Shown: positions 5,643 to 14,060 of the stretch, in pieces
How positions within the stretch are numbered: position 1 is the first letter of the stretch
How the letters are laid out: every line of letters starts with the position of its first letter
Origin: CAZAMI01 sp964627805
GTDB taxonomy: Archaea; Thermoproteota; Thermoprotei_A; Sulfolobales; NBVN01
Direction of reading: 5' to 3'
DNA: 19,126 bases
NCBI GenBank assembly: GCA_964627805.1
Contig: CAZVLA010000040.1
Span: 1-19,126, forward strand
The notes under the pieces: generated by a model
Database searches by the model: none
What the model was told of the DNA's origin: nothing
Seen by the model: only the letters and a program-made list of their open reading frames with translations
Made by a program: the position numbers and the translations under genes

Positions 5643-7244
5643 TTAAGTTAACGTATCGTACCTCTCCATAGCCCTCGAGAGTATCTTAGGTAGTACTACG
5701 TATAGTAGTGAAGCTACAGCTACTGACGTCAGTACGTACGTTAGGGTAGCTAAGGTACTTACTGAAGCTATTAAGTCGTAACCCACCTTAGCTAGTACGA
5801 GGGCAGTCACCACTATTAACTCCACAGCGAGTAGTGCTAGCTCCTCAAGAACGTTACCCCTAGCTGGTGCTTGCTTAACGACCCTCCTCTTAGAGGCTAT
5901 GTAGGTAGTAGTTAGGAGTGTTAGGAATGAAGCTACCGTAGTTAGTGGGAGGGAGGCTAGGGGCATGAGGAGGTAGTTAATCCTCCAAGTCAGTACGGCA
6001 TCAACTACTGATATAACTAGTAAGGCCTCAGTTAGGTATACTGAGTACTTAATCATTAATGCCTTAGCTACTTCATACATCCTAATAGCGTATACCCTAT
6101 AGACCCAGTAAGCTAGTAAGTCATTAGCTAATACCCAAGAAACTATTGAGGAGGTAATGATACTGACTAGTATAGGTATCATAACCGTAGTAACGAATGG
6201 TGCTACACTCAATACCCTACGTAAGTAGATTACGTTAGTTAGGAAGTACCTAATACCTAAGGAAGTAACGGCTACAGTAACTACTAAGGCTACGTAACTC
6301 CTTAAGTGCTTAGTACTTAAGACGCTAGTACCTAGTACGTAAGCCTTAACAGCACCCCAAGCACCCCTGACCTCAGTAGGTACTAAGGACCTACCCCTAC
6401 CACCACCCTCCCTAAGTAAGTGACTTAATGGTCTGAAGTCCTCAGTACTTAAGTAACTACTTAAGTCGATAGTAATTACTGAGAAGGCTAAGGCCATAGC
6501 TAGGGAGCCTATTAGGGCTAGTAAGGCATCCGTAAGTGTTGATGACCTAGCTAGTGGGTAGGTTAGTGAAGCTGCTACGGGTCTAAGGGGTATTGAGAGT
6601 ATCGGGGATACGTACCTAATAATTAATGAGTGAGTAGCACCAGTAATTAAGTACGCCGTAGCTACTACCCTACATAACTTAATGACCCTACCACTAACTA
6701 CTGATAGTAACGACCTACCTAAGTCAGCAGCTACTGAGGTAAGTACCATAGCTAACGCTATAGCAGGTATGAGTAGGAATGCCTTGAAGCTACCTAGACT
6801 ACCCGCAGTGATTAGTAAGGTAATTACTATGATGAAGGGTGTCATAGTTAGTAGGGGGAATACTGAATCATACACTAACCTAGCGAGTACTACATCAGTA
6901 ATACTGACTGGTTGGGATAGTATGAGTTCGTAGAGTTCCTCCTTAATTACTAAGTACCTAGACCTACTTAGGAAGATTAGGTAGGTAGTAATGAATGTTA
7001 GTACAGCACTTAATGAGTCAGTAATGACTTCCTTACTAAGCCCTAACCTAGAAGTTAGTTCGTAGATTAGTGGGGAGGTGCTGTGGGGTCTTTGGTGTGG
7101 TGTAGTTACTGCTAATAGTACGAATAGTAGTGCTAAGGCAGTCATGAAGGCTATAGCTACGTAACCACCCCTACTCCTTATTGTTGGGTTTATGAAGTCA
7201 TTCTTAATTAAGTACTTAGCTATGGTTAATGCCTTACGACTCAA
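5643..7244 (-). CDS. ABC-type membrane permease subunit (about 12 TM)
   Basis: 533 residues, mostly hydrophobic segments in two halves separated by a polar stretch near residues 265-300 that includes GGGRGRS, probably a cytoplasmic loop. The N-terminus (MSRKALTIAKYLIKNDF) is basic and amphipathic, as in ABC-2-type exporters whose first helix lies on the inner membrane face. It is encoded 3 bp downstream of the ATPase gene and is surely translated with it. With one ATPase type and no substrate-binding protein, export or membrane remodelling is more likely than import. Two fused six-helix halves would make one polypeptide equal to a permease dimer. The substrate is unknown. Confidence 0.85.
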   Translation of the reverse strand: MSRKALTIAKYLIKNDFINPTIRSRGGYVAIAFMTALALLFVLLAVTTPHQRPHSTSPLIYELTSRLGLSKEVITDSLSAVLTFITTYLIFLSRSRYLVIKEELYELILSQPVSITDVVLARLVYDSVFPLLTMTPFIIVITLLITAGSLGSFKAFLLIPAIALAMVLTSVAADLGRSLLSVVSGRVIKLCRVVATAYLITGATHSLIIRYVSPILSIPLRPVAASLTYPLARSSTLTDALLALIGSLAMALAFSVITIDLSSYLSTEDFRPLSHLLREGGGRGRSLVPTEVRGAWGAVKAYVLGTSVLSTKHLRSYVALVVTVAVTSLGIRYFLTNVIYLRRVLSVAPFVTTVMIPILVSIITSSIVSWVLANDLLAYWVYRVYAIRMYEVAKALMIKYSVYLTEALLVISVVDAVLTWRINYLLMPLASLPLTTVASFLTLLTTTYIASKRRVVKQAPARGNVLEELALLAVELIVVTALVLAKVGYDLIASVSTLATLTYVLTSVAVASLLYVVLPKILSRAMERYDTLT

Positions 7245-7247
7245 TGA

Positions 7248-7985
7248 TTAAGCCCTCCCCTTAACTACCTTAAGGAATACCTCCTCAAGCGACTTACTAC
7301 CACCTAACCCCTCCTTAACCTCCTCAACACTACCCTCAAGTACTAACCTCCCCTCATTAATTATACCTACTCTATCACAGAACTTCTCAACCATGTCTAG
7401 TAAGTGACTTGATATGAGTACAGTAACTCCATCCTCCCTCACTAACCTCCTAACCTCCTCCTTAAAGACGTACTGAGCTTCAGGGTCCATACCCGCCATG
7501 GGCTCATCCATGATTAGGACCCTAGGCTTAACCGTGAGTGCAGCTATTACTAACGCCTTCTGAACCATACCCCTAGATAACCTACCCATTAACTCACCCC
7601 TCTTACTCCTTAAGTTGAAGGCGTCTAGGTAGTACTCGAAGACCCCCCTAACGGACCCCCACTCAATACCCCTTAAGGAAGTTACGAACCTAACGAACTC
7701 CTCAATACTTAAGTTATGGAAAGCTACTGGGTTCTCAGGTACGTAACCTACGTACTTAAGAGCCTCGATACGCTCCCTAACGACGTCGTGACCGAGGACC
7801 TTAGCTACTCCAGCATCGGGTCTTAGGAGACCTACGAGTATCTTCAGTGTTGTCGTCTTACCAGCACCGTTAGGACCTATTAAGCCGTAGATCTCACCCT
7901 CCCTAACCGTAAACGTAAGTCCCTTAAGAGCCTCAACACTACCGTAACTCTTACGTAGGTCCCTAACCTCAATAGCACTAACCAA
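7248..7985 (-). CDS. ABC transporter ATP-binding protein
   Basis: 245 residues from a TTG start. The cassette is complete: IEVRDLRKSYG A-loop Tyr, Walker A GPNGAGKTT (about 37-45), Q-loop in VGYVPENPVAF where Glu replaces Gln as in many ABC-2 ATPases, signature RLSRGMVQKALV (LSRGM rather than LSGGQ), Walker B VLIMDEPMAGMD with catalytic Glu, and switch His in LISSHLLD. This is the CcmA/NatA-like class that powers ABC-2 exporters. It hydrolyses ATP at the inner membrane face to drive the permease encoded 3 bp downstream. An A/T-rich TATA-like stretch lies at 8021-8033. The ubiquitin-like gene upstream is on the same strand but separated by that promoter. Confidence 0.95.
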   Translation of the reverse strand: MVSAIEVRDLRKSYGSVEALKGLTFTVREGEIYGLIGPNGAGKTTTLKILVGLLRPDAGVAKVLGHDVVRERIEALKYVGYVPENPVAFHNLSIEEFVRFVTSLRGIEWGSVRGVFEYYLDAFNLRSKRGELMGRLSRGMVQKALVIAALTVKPRVLIMDEPMAGMDPEAQYVFKEEVRRLVREDGVTVLISSHLLDMVEKFCDRVGIINEGRLVLEGSVEEVKEGLGGSKSLEEVFLKVVKGRA

Positions 7986-8020
7986 AACCTAGCACCTAAG
8001 GAATCATTACTGAGTACTTA

Positions 8021-8033
8021 ATTTATTTTAATT
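8021..8033 (-). promoter_or_regulatory. TATA-like element for the ABC transporter pair
   Basis: On the minus strand AATTAAAATAAAT in an otherwise T/A-poor window, centred about 42 bases before the TTG at 7985. That predicts a leader of roughly 16 bases. Confidence 0.4.
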
Positions 8034-8038
8034 AAGGA

Positions 8039-8251
8039 CTAACCACCTGAAGGTACCTCAACAACAGTTACTTCATCACCATCCCTAAGTACTTCATTAA
8101 GGTCTAGAGACTCATCACCCCTAATCACTAAGTAGTCACTCTCGTCAGGATCTAACCCAACCATCCTTAAGGCATCAACGACCCTAACCTCACTAAGCCT
8201 TAACTCGTAAGTCCTGAACTCCCTACTAGCTACCTTAACCTTAATAACCAA
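8039..8251 (-). CDS. Ubiquitin-like SAMP/MoaD/ThiS-type protein with C-terminal Gly-Gly
   Basis: 70 residues, start TTG. It has the beta-grasp layout: two beta strands (VIKVKVAS, RTYELRLS), a helix (VVDALRMVGL), then strands ending LVIRGDESLDLNEVLRDGDEVTVVEVPSGG. The protein terminates exactly in Gly-Gly, the tail that E1-like enzymes adenylate for sulfur transfer (molybdopterin, tRNA thiolation, thiamine) or for isopeptide linkage to proteins (archaeal SAMPylation). The D-GD-E-V-V-P-SGG ending is characteristic. No E1 (ThiF/MoeB), MoaE or JAMM protease gene is in the window, so the branch it serves cannot be read from context. It is divergent from the ferredoxin gene with 139 bp between them. 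Confidence 0.88.
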   Translation of the reverse strand: MVIKVKVASREFRTYELRLSEVRVVDALRMVGLDPDESDYLVIRGDESLDLNEVLRDGDEVTVVEVPSGG

Positions 8252-8346
8252 GACTCAGCACCTACGTCTCAGTAGTTAATTAGGTATTAAGGTTAGTACC
8301 CTACACCGCATTAACTAAGTCAGTACCTCCTTAGCCAATAACTGCG

Positions 8347-8358
8347 TTATAAATAAAA
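8347..8358 (+). promoter_or_regulatory. TATA box for the ferredoxin operon
   Basis: TTATAAATAAAA, one of the clearest TATA elements in the window. Twenty-six bases downstream is near 8379, giving a leader of about 12 bases that contains GGTGGT before the ATG at 8391. Confidence 0.6.
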
Positions 8359-8390
8359 GCCCAAGTTGCAGTACTAAGTGGTGGTTAGTA

Positions 8391-8780
8391 ATGGGTCAGG
8401 CACCCCCCGTAATAGGTAAGGACGTCCTAGGTAGGCCGATAAGGGACTTCTCCAAGATACCTTGGTGGGGTAAGCCTCGTGAGGAGGTTCCTTGGTACCC
8501 GAGGATAGATTATGAGAGGTGCGTAGGCTGCGGCCTATGCTTCCTAACCTGCGCTGGTAGGAACGTTTATGACTGGGACTTCAAGGAGATGAGACCCGTA
8601 GTTGCTAGGCCCTACAACTGCATGGTTGGGTGCGATACCTGCGCTAAGCTCTGCCCTAGAGACGCCATAATATTCCCACACCTAGGTCAGTTAAGGAAGT
8701 GGAGGGACGAGGTCAGAGCGGTTCAGAAAGCTAGGGAGAAGCTCGAGAAGCTAAGGAGGGAGGTAGTGAGGAGTGAGTAA
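8391..8780 (+). CDS. Ferredoxin-like protein with two [4Fe-4S] sites
   Basis: 129 residues. The first cluster site is CVGCGLCFLTC (Cys 44, 47, 50, 54). The second is CMVGCDTCAKLCP (Cys 77, 81, 84, 88), with x3 instead of x2 after the first Cys. A 40-residue N-terminal extension (IGKDVLGRPIRDFSKIPWWGKP) and a C-terminal charged helix (RKWRDEVRAVQKAREKLEKLRREV), likely for docking, distinguish it from small electron-carrier ferredoxins. It should carry electrons in the cytoplasm, possibly to a dedicated partner. Its gene overlaps the AhpD-like gene by 8 bp, so the two are made together. Codon use is more varied (GCG, CTC, TGC) than in most neighbours, perhaps reflecting higher expression or a different origin. 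Confidence 0.9.
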   Translation: MGQAPPVIGKDVLGRPIRDFSKIPWWGKPREEVPWYPRIDYERCVGCGLCFLTCAGRNVYDWDFKEMRPVVARPYNCMVGCDTCAKLCPRDAIIFPHLGQLRKWRDEVRAVQKAREKLEKLRREVVRSE

Positions 8781-9108
8781 CGACGCTACCGCTAGGGAGG
8801 CCGTTCCGGAGCCTATGAAGTGGTTGGAGAGGGTATCAGCTCAGCTACTCAGTACGTTCTCCAACTTAAGGAGGGAGGTCCAGAGGCCTGTAAGGCTCAG
8901 TAAGAGGGAGAAGAGGTTAGCATTAACTGCTGCCTACGCCTCTGTGGGGTGTAGTGAGTGCTTAGCAGGATGTATTAAGGAGGGGCTTAAGGAGGGACTC
9001 ACCTTGGAGGAGCTCCTAGAGGCTGCATCAATATCAGTACTAGTTAGGGGAGCGGACGCGCTAATGACCGTGCATAAAGCTCTAAAGTCAATTACCGAGG
9101 GAGAGTAA
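8773..9108 (+). CDS. AhpD/carboxymuconolactone decarboxylase-like redox protein
   Basis: 111 residues from a GTG inside the end of the ferredoxin gene (8-bp overlap). It is all helical: a core helix LSKREKRLALTAAYASVGCSECLAGCIKEGL in outline, then TLEELLEAASISVLVRGADAL, the standard AhpD/CMD two-part signature. AhpD has CxxC followed three residues later by a proton-relay His. Here Cys60, Cys63 (CSEC) are present but that His position is Cys67, giving CxxCxxxC. A thiol-disulfide role is likely, while classical AhpD chemistry through His is not. Overlap with a two-cluster ferredoxin suggests electrons from ferredoxin reduce this disulfide, which is inference. Which oxidant or protein it acts on is unknown. 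Confidence 0.8.
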   Translation: MSNDATAREAVPEPMKWLERVSAQLLSTFSNLRREVQRPVRLSKREKRLALTAAYASVGCSECLAGCIKEGLKEGLTLEELLEAASISVLVRGADALMTVHKALKSITEGE

Positions 9109-9211
9109 GTATGCGATGCCCCTACTCTACATCATTAAAGCTTTTTAAGTAATGGAGCTGAGGTGATGTGAAGTAATTGCAGAATAAGGCTTCGTAGGGT
9201 AGCTTAAGTCC

Positions 9212-10908
9212 TCATCCCTCCTTTATTATCTGCCTAGCGATTAGGTCTCTATACTCTCGGCATGTGCTGAGTAGTTCGTCGTGCCTCCCCTCACACACGA
9301 CCCTACCCTTACTTAGGACCACTACTCTATCAGCTAGCGTAATAGCTGATAATCTGTGACTCACGATTATTAGGATAGGTACCTCCTTCCTGAGGTTAGA
9401 TATTATGTGTCCCTCAACTCTAGAATCAACTCCTGAGAGGGCCTCATCAAGTATTAGGACCTCGGGCTTCCTAATGAGGGCACGTGCTAAGGCTATTCTC
9501 TGCCTCTGACCCTCGGAGAGGTTACGGCCTCACTCACTACGTGATCTAAGCTACTTATGAAGTCTACTTGACACTTACTAAGTACCCTCCACACCTCATC
9601 ATCCGGGAAGTCGTCACCTAAGGTTACGTTCTCCCTCACGGAAGCGTTCAGTAGGTAGGCATGCGAATTAAGGTAGACTACCCTCCCCCTCAACTCACTA
9701 AGCTTAAACTCACGTACGTCAGTACCGTTAATTAGTACCGCACCAACCTCAGGATCTATCAGTCTAGGGAGCATCTTAACTAAGGTAGTCTTACCTACGC
9801 CACTACCACCAACTATAGCTACGCACTCACCACGCCTAATGGTGAGGCTTACATCCTTAAGTACGTAATCACCTCCACGACCGTACCTAAAGGTAACCCC
9901 CCTATACTCAATGCGGCTCACCTCCCTAGGTAGTGGTAACTCACCACTACCCTCCTCAGGTAGCTCCATGAGTAGTCGGAGCCTCCTCACGCTTGGCTTA
10001 GCCTCCATCCAATTCCTAATGCTCTGAATTAGTGACTCGAGCGGTGGTAGGATTGAGTTTATGCTTACGGCGAAGGCTATTAGGTTAGGTATAGTTATTA
10101 GTCCTTGAGGCACCATTAGGAGCCCTATAACTATCGATATTATCGGTGAGAACCACCATATTAAGGATACGAAGCGTTGAGCCATTATGAAGCCCTTAAT
10201 AGCTGATCTATACTTACTGAAGTACGAGTTAACAGACTCACCAAACTTACTTACTAAGTAGCTAGCCTTACCTAAGGCCTTAAAGCTCGCTAAGCCATCC
10301 ATTAAGTTCTTGAAGTCACTCATAACGACATCATAGAGCCTCCTAGCCTCAGCCCTCCTAACCATCGCCTTCGAGCCGAAGAACCACATCACAACAATAC
10401 TCAACGGTACTAAGGCTACTAAGATCACCGTTGATAGGTATGGGCTGAGTACGTATAGGGTATAGGCTATTACCGCGAACCCTATAATGTGTGATAGTGA
10501 CGTAGGTAGTAAGGCTATGGAGGGGAGTGAGAGAGCGTCTGAGAACCTCCCTAAGTACTCACCAGGACTCAACCTACTTGACTCAGGTAACTTACTGATC
10601 TTATCAGCTAGGTCAACCCATACAGACGTGAATACTCTAGCGTAGAGTGTAGTCCCGTAAATCTCTGAAGCCATAGTAAGTACGAATATCACGATCAATA
10701 ACAGTGAGACCTCAGACGCAAGTAGAGCAACCCCCTTAAACGTTACTGAGGAAGCCATTATGACGTTAATGAGGTCTCTTAAGGAGATAACGAAGGGGTA
10801 CCTAAGTACTTGAGAGAGCGTACGTAACGTAAAGAGAGTTAACTGACTCAACCAGAACCTCCTACCAATACCTAGAGCATATAGAGTATCACGGTCACTC
10901 AATACCAT
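9212..10908 (-). pseudogene. ABC exporter half-transporter (TM + ATPase) broken by a one-base frameshift
   Basis: About 565 codons. From the ATG at 10908: a transmembrane region, then an ATPase with Walker A GGSGVGKTT and a Q-loop-like VVYLNSHAYLL (Asn where Gln is usual). Near 9527-9532 the frame is lost: the first frame stops at 9493-9495 after SEAVTSPRVRGRE. The next frame resumes at once with RNLSEGQRQRIALARA, Walker B EVLILDEALSGVD, switch region IIVSHRL and ends at TGA 9214-9212. Restoring one G in GAGGCC gives SEGRNLSEGQ, the expected sequence. All later motifs are intact, so the lesion is recent or a sequencing/assembly indel. An intact protein would be an ABCB/MsbA-like homodimeric exporter. 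It lies downstream of the MFS gene on the same strand; codon use is more mixed than in most neighbours. Confidence 0.85.
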
Positions 10909-11002
10909 ACACCAAACACCCGCACCACCGCACTAGACAGTACCCCACCCTAGCTCCTAATCGAAAATCTAGGTGGATAGGTTAATCAGTGATGCACCCC
11001 TT

Positions 11003-12202
11003 TTACTTACTGATTAGTAGTGGTGTTAGTGCTAGTCCTGACGCTATTATTATGGAGCCCGCTATGATTAGTAGTGTTGATGGTGATTTAAGCCATATTA
11101 AGGCCCCTATAATTGGTGCTGTTAGTGCTACTAGGGATGATAGTGATTGCTGTGTATTCATTACTGTTGCTTTATTTCTTGAGTACTTCTCGATCGTGTT
11201 TATGGTTAGTGGTGGTATAGCTACGTTAGCCATACCCTCCGATAGACTCAGTAGTATGAATAGCGCTATTACTACGTATGGTGAATTAGTTAGTGCTAAC
11301 CCAATGAGTACAGCACCTGATACGCACGTAGGTAGGATTACTATCCATGAGTAACTAACTAACTTACTTAAAGCACCTGCTAAGGGTCTTGAAGCTATCA
11401 TGCATGCCTGCATGATTGCGTAGAATGAACCGATAACCACTACTCCGTACTTTAGGGCTGTGTTTAGGTATATGGGTAAGTACCTAGCTATTAATTCTGA
11501 GCCGAAGCTAGTTAATACACTGAAGGTCGTTAAGTAGACTACCTCACCTATGAAGAGTACCTTAAACCCCCTACGTAAGTTACTGACCATACCCTTAATC
11601 ACGGAGCCTACACTCGTTAATGCCTTACTACGCTCTGGCTTAGTCTCTACGTAGGCTAACCTACCTAGAGCAGCTACGATAAACGCTAGTGAAGCTACGG
11701 TAACTGCTGGTAACTTACCGTAGATTGTGAGGATTACGGGTATTGTTAACGTACCTACTAAACTACCTAAGCCCCTCATCATGAGGGCTAAACTCATAGC
11801 AACACCCCTCTCACCCCTACCTACGGGCTCGAGCATGAGTAGAGCTGCTGAGTTACTGATTAGTGAGATAGCTACGAACATCATAATTACAGCAGCAGGT
11901 ACTAAGTAGTTACTGAGTAGGAATATAGCTACTAACGCATACGCTAGAGCACCTAAGATAGCGAATGGCTTCCTACCCTTAATATCCATTAATGAACCAG
12001 CTAAGGGTCTTAGAATAAGTGATAAGGCCCTACCCACACTATATAGGAGACCAACAGCTACTATACCCTCAACATCCTTAACCCTAATAGGTAAGTACCA
12101 CCTGAGGAAGTAGCCAGCGAATCCTATCAATGGCGTAGTTACTAAGGTAACAGCGACGTTCCTAACCCTAACTAACTTCCTAGCACTACCTAGGAAACCC
12201 AT
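11003..12202 (-). CDS. Major facilitator superfamily transporter (12 TM)
   Basis: 399 residues, about twelve hydrophobic segments. The loop between segments 2 and 3 reads RPLAGSLMDIKGRKPFA, the MFS motif A (G-x3-D-x2-GR+). An equivalent RPLAGALSKLVSY lies in the second half after segment 8, consistent with the internal duplication of the family. The middle loop (VETKPERSKALTSVGSVIKGMVSNLRRGFK in outline) is basic and cytoplasmic. The length is typical. The substrate cannot be read; the sequence is no closer to sugar than to drug carriers by eye. The ATG at 12202 overlaps the TAA of a short upstream frame by one base. The broken ABC exporter lies 94 bp downstream on the same strand. Confidence 0.9.
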   Translation of the reverse strand: MGFLGSARKLVRVRNVAVTLVTTPLIGFAGYFLRWYLPIRVKDVEGIVAVGLLYSVGRALSLILRPLAGSLMDIKGRKPFAILGALAYALVAIFLLSNYLVPAAVIMMFVAISLISNSAALLMLEPVGRGERGVAMSLALMMRGLGSLVGTLTIPVILTIYGKLPAVTVASLAFIVAALGRLAYVETKPERSKALTSVGSVIKGMVSNLRRGFKVLFIGEVVYLTTFSVLTSFGSELIARYLPIYLNTALKYGVVVIGSFYAIMQACMIASRPLAGALSKLVSYSWIVILPTCVSGAVLIGLALTNSPYVVIALFILLSLSEGMANVAIPPLTINTIEKYSRNKATVMNTQQSLSSLVALTAPIIGALIWLKSPSTLLIIAGSIIIASGLALTPLLISK

Positions 12203-12309
12203 TAACTAATCACCCTCACAAACTCCTTAGGTAGAACCTCCGTTACTGGTCGATCAATGCCATAGTATATCCCGCACCCCTCACTAACTCCTACGTAATC
12301 ACTAACCAC
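12202..12309 (-). CDS. Possible 35-residue leader ORF or gene remnant before the MFS gene
   Basis: From a GTG at 12309 the frame reads VVSDYVGVSEGCGIYYG... and stops in a TAA that shares one base with the MFS ATG, a coupling typical of operons. There is no ATG in this frame. An ATGATG lies at 12331-12326, but its frame ends at once unless one base is lost from the C5 run at 12317-12321. So this could be a real micro-protein starting at GTG, a translated leader, or a gene truncated by an indel. I do not recognise it. Confidence 0.3.
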   Translation of the reverse strand: MVSDYVGVSEGCGIYYGIDRPVTEVLPKEFVRVIS

Positions 12310-12646
12310 GTCAGCACCCCCACCCCATCATTAGGGCTTACTAACCAATCCAGTAAGTAGTGAGTACCTATAAATAAAATTACGACAGAAAGGACGTAGG
12401 CTTTACTAACTAGTAGTTCCTCATCGATAATCACGGTGTTATGTAGTTTATATAGTGGTAAATAACGGCTTAAGTATTAAGTAGTTAGTATAGTGGTAAG
12501 GTTAATAAGTACTGACTACCACTAGATAGTAGTCTCTGCATACTCCATATAATTACTTACTTAGGTAGGCTCCATAACTCTCTACACCACACATAACTGC
12601 ATAACTAGCTATACATAGAACCCACTACACACCCACAAGTTCTGAG
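12310..12646. other. Intergenic region with divergent promoters and short repeats
   Basis: 337 bp between divergent transcripts. TATAAATAAAAT at 12369-12380 could serve the MFS side (minus) or a plus-strand transcript starting near 12400. An 11-base direct repeat TATAGTGGTAA occurs at 12451-12461 and 12489-12499, and TAGTGGT (12491-12497) pairs with ACCACTA (12518-12524) in a 7-bp inverted repeat. CTATACATAG near 12608-12617 fits a TATA box for the inositol operon. No tRNA, C/D-box RNA or protein frame was convincing. Confidence 0.5.
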
Positions 12647-13411
12647 GTGGGGGTAGTGGTTAGGGAGGCAGTCATACTAGCTGCTGGCGTAGGTAGTAGG
12701 TTAAGGTTAGTTAGTAATGGGTACCCTAAGTTCCTAGTTAGGATCGGTGGTTACGCATTAATTACCTACCCAGTAAGGGTTCTTAAGTCATTAGGTGTTA
12801 GGAGGTTTAACGTAGTAATACCTAAGGGTTGGGGTAGGGAGCTTGAGGAGGTACTTAACCCGCTAGGTATTGAGTACTGCTACGTAGAGAATGAGTGGCA
12901 GGAACGTGAGAATGGCTACAGCTTCCTACTAAGTAGGGAGTGCGTTCGTGAGTACCCAATCTTCATTAGTATGACTGACCACATATACGTACCTGAAGTA
13001 CCTCTTAAGTTACTGCATACGTACCGTAAGTACGTAGTAGATACTGTAGTAGCTGCTGACTCAAGACCTAAGTACGTGGACGTAGGTGAGGCTACTAAGG
13101 TGTTAACCGATGAGTTCGGGTACGTAATTGACGTAGGTAAGGGACTTAAGAAATTCACTCACGTAGACGCGGGTGTCTTCCTAACTAATGAGTTACTACA
13201 TGAAGTAGCTGAGGAGTTGAGTAGGAGGGGATACGTGATTAGGTTCGCTGACGTAGTTAAGGAGGCCTCTAAGGTGGGGAGGGTAGTAGTTGCTGATATA
13301 TCGGGGCTACCTTGGGTTGAGGTAGATACGAAGTACGACTACGAGGAGGTGATCCATGGCTTTAAGAAGGAGGTTCTTGAGGAGGTGATGAGGGTTGTCG
13401 GGTACTCCTAA
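12647..13411 (+). CDS. Inositol-1-phosphate cytidylyltransferase-like nucleotidyltransferase
   Basis: About 250 residues. The N-terminal signature AVILAAGVGSRLR...YPKFLV (8-31) is the sugar-nucleotidyltransferase loop with Lys28. Then come RENGYSFLLSR (87-97) and SMTDHIY (108-114) with metal-binding Asp111, and later KFTHVDAGVFL. Asn-Gly/Ser-LL and a 'M-S/T-DH-hydrophobic-Y' motif are hallmarks of CTP:inositol-1-phosphate cytidylyltransferase (IPCT). The expected reaction is CTP + inositol-1-phosphate giving CDP-inositol. The frame can start at GTG 12647, but GTG 12656, 7 bases after TGAGGTG, removes an awkward VV extension. In many archaea IPCT is fused to the CDP-alcohol phosphotransferase; here they are separate genes overlapping by 17 bp. 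A related sugar-phosphate cytidylyltransferase cannot be excluded. Confidence 0.8.
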   Translation: MGVVVREAVILAAGVGSRLRLVSNGYPKFLVRIGGYALITYPVRVLKSLGVRRFNVVIPKGWGRELEEVLNPLGIEYCYVENEWQERENGYSFLLSRECVREYPIFISMTDHIYVPEVPLKLLHTYRKYVVDTVVAADSRPKYVDVGEATKVLTDEFGYVIDVGKGLKKFTHVDAGVFLTNELLHEVAEELSRRGYVIRFADVVKEASKVGRVVVADISGLPWVEVDTKYDYEEVIHGFKKEVLEEVMRVVGYS

Positions 13412-14060
13412 AGCGTTAGTTAGGGGTAAGTCAACCGACGGGCCTATCTCCAAGTACTTGAATAGGAGGTTATCGATGAGGTTAACTGAGTTAATAATTA
13501 AGTATGGAGTACCCCTAACACCTAATCAAGTATCCTTAATTAGCTTCTTAATAGGTATTGCATCAGCTACTTCATACGTAATAGGTAATTACTTACTAGG
13601 TGCTGTACTTATTCAGCTATCATCAATTATTGATGGTGTTGATGGTGAGTTAGCTAGGGCCTTAGGTAAGGCATCAGCCCTCGGAGGCTTCGTTGATGCC
13701 TTACTCGATAGGTTCGTTGACTTAAGCGTCATAGCTGCTATAACCTACTCACTAATCACCTCCGGCACCGTACCTGTTGCGTTAGCTTACGTAGTAGGTA
13801 CTGCAGCATTAACTGGTGACTTACTAGTTAGTTACTTACATGCTAGGGGTGAGGCGTCGCTTAAGACCCACCCAGCTCTTATTGGTTCAATACCTAACCT
13901 AGCCTCAAGGGATGTTAGGTTATTCATTATATTCCTACTCACCCTCCTAAACCTTAAGTTACTAGCCCTAATCACCGTAGCTACCCTAGCCTACACGTAC
14001 GTACTGAGTAAGTTAGTTGAGGTTTACTTAAGGCTTAAGTCGTTAGGGGGTGGTGGTTAA
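13395..14060 (+). CDS. CDP-alcohol phosphatidyltransferase, likely DIPP synthase
   Basis: 221 residues, start TTG inside the preceding gene. A complete CDP-alcohol phosphotransferase motif is visible: D80-x2-D83-G-x2-A-R88-x8-G97-x3-D101-x3-D105. The four Asp bind the metals and the last activates the acceptor. About six membrane segments surround it. The N-terminus KSTDGPISKYLNRRLS...LTPNQVSLIS matches the form seen in the transferase half of bifunctional IPCT/DIPP synthases. The likely reaction is CDP-inositol + inositol-1-phosphate giving di-myo-inositol phosphate phosphate, precursor of the thermolyte DIP. The alternative is archaetidylinositol phosphate synthase in lipid synthesis, but the adjacent cytidylyltransferase favours CDP-inositol as donor. 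No DIPP phosphatase gene is in the window. Confidence 0.82.
   Translation: MSGTPKALVRGKSTDGPISKYLNRRLSMRLTELIIKYGVPLTPNQVSLISFLIGIASATSYVIGNYLLGAVLIQLSSIIDGVDGELARALGKASALGGFVDALLDRFVDLSVIAAITYSLITSGTVPVALAYVVGTAALTGDLLVSYLHARGEASLKTHPALIGSIPNLASRDVRLFIIFLLTLLNLKLLALITVATLAYTYVLSKLVEVYLRLKSLGGGG

Noticed and set aside
9109..9211. Possible small RNA in the convergent gap
   Set aside because: Only a short A/T-rich stretch (AAAGCTTTTTAAG) is visible, sufficient as a terminator for the AhpD-like gene; no stable fold was seen.
10989..11354. Plus-strand open frame over the end of the MFS gene
   Set aside because: It is an antisense shadow of a hydrophobic MFS segment with no recognisable domain.
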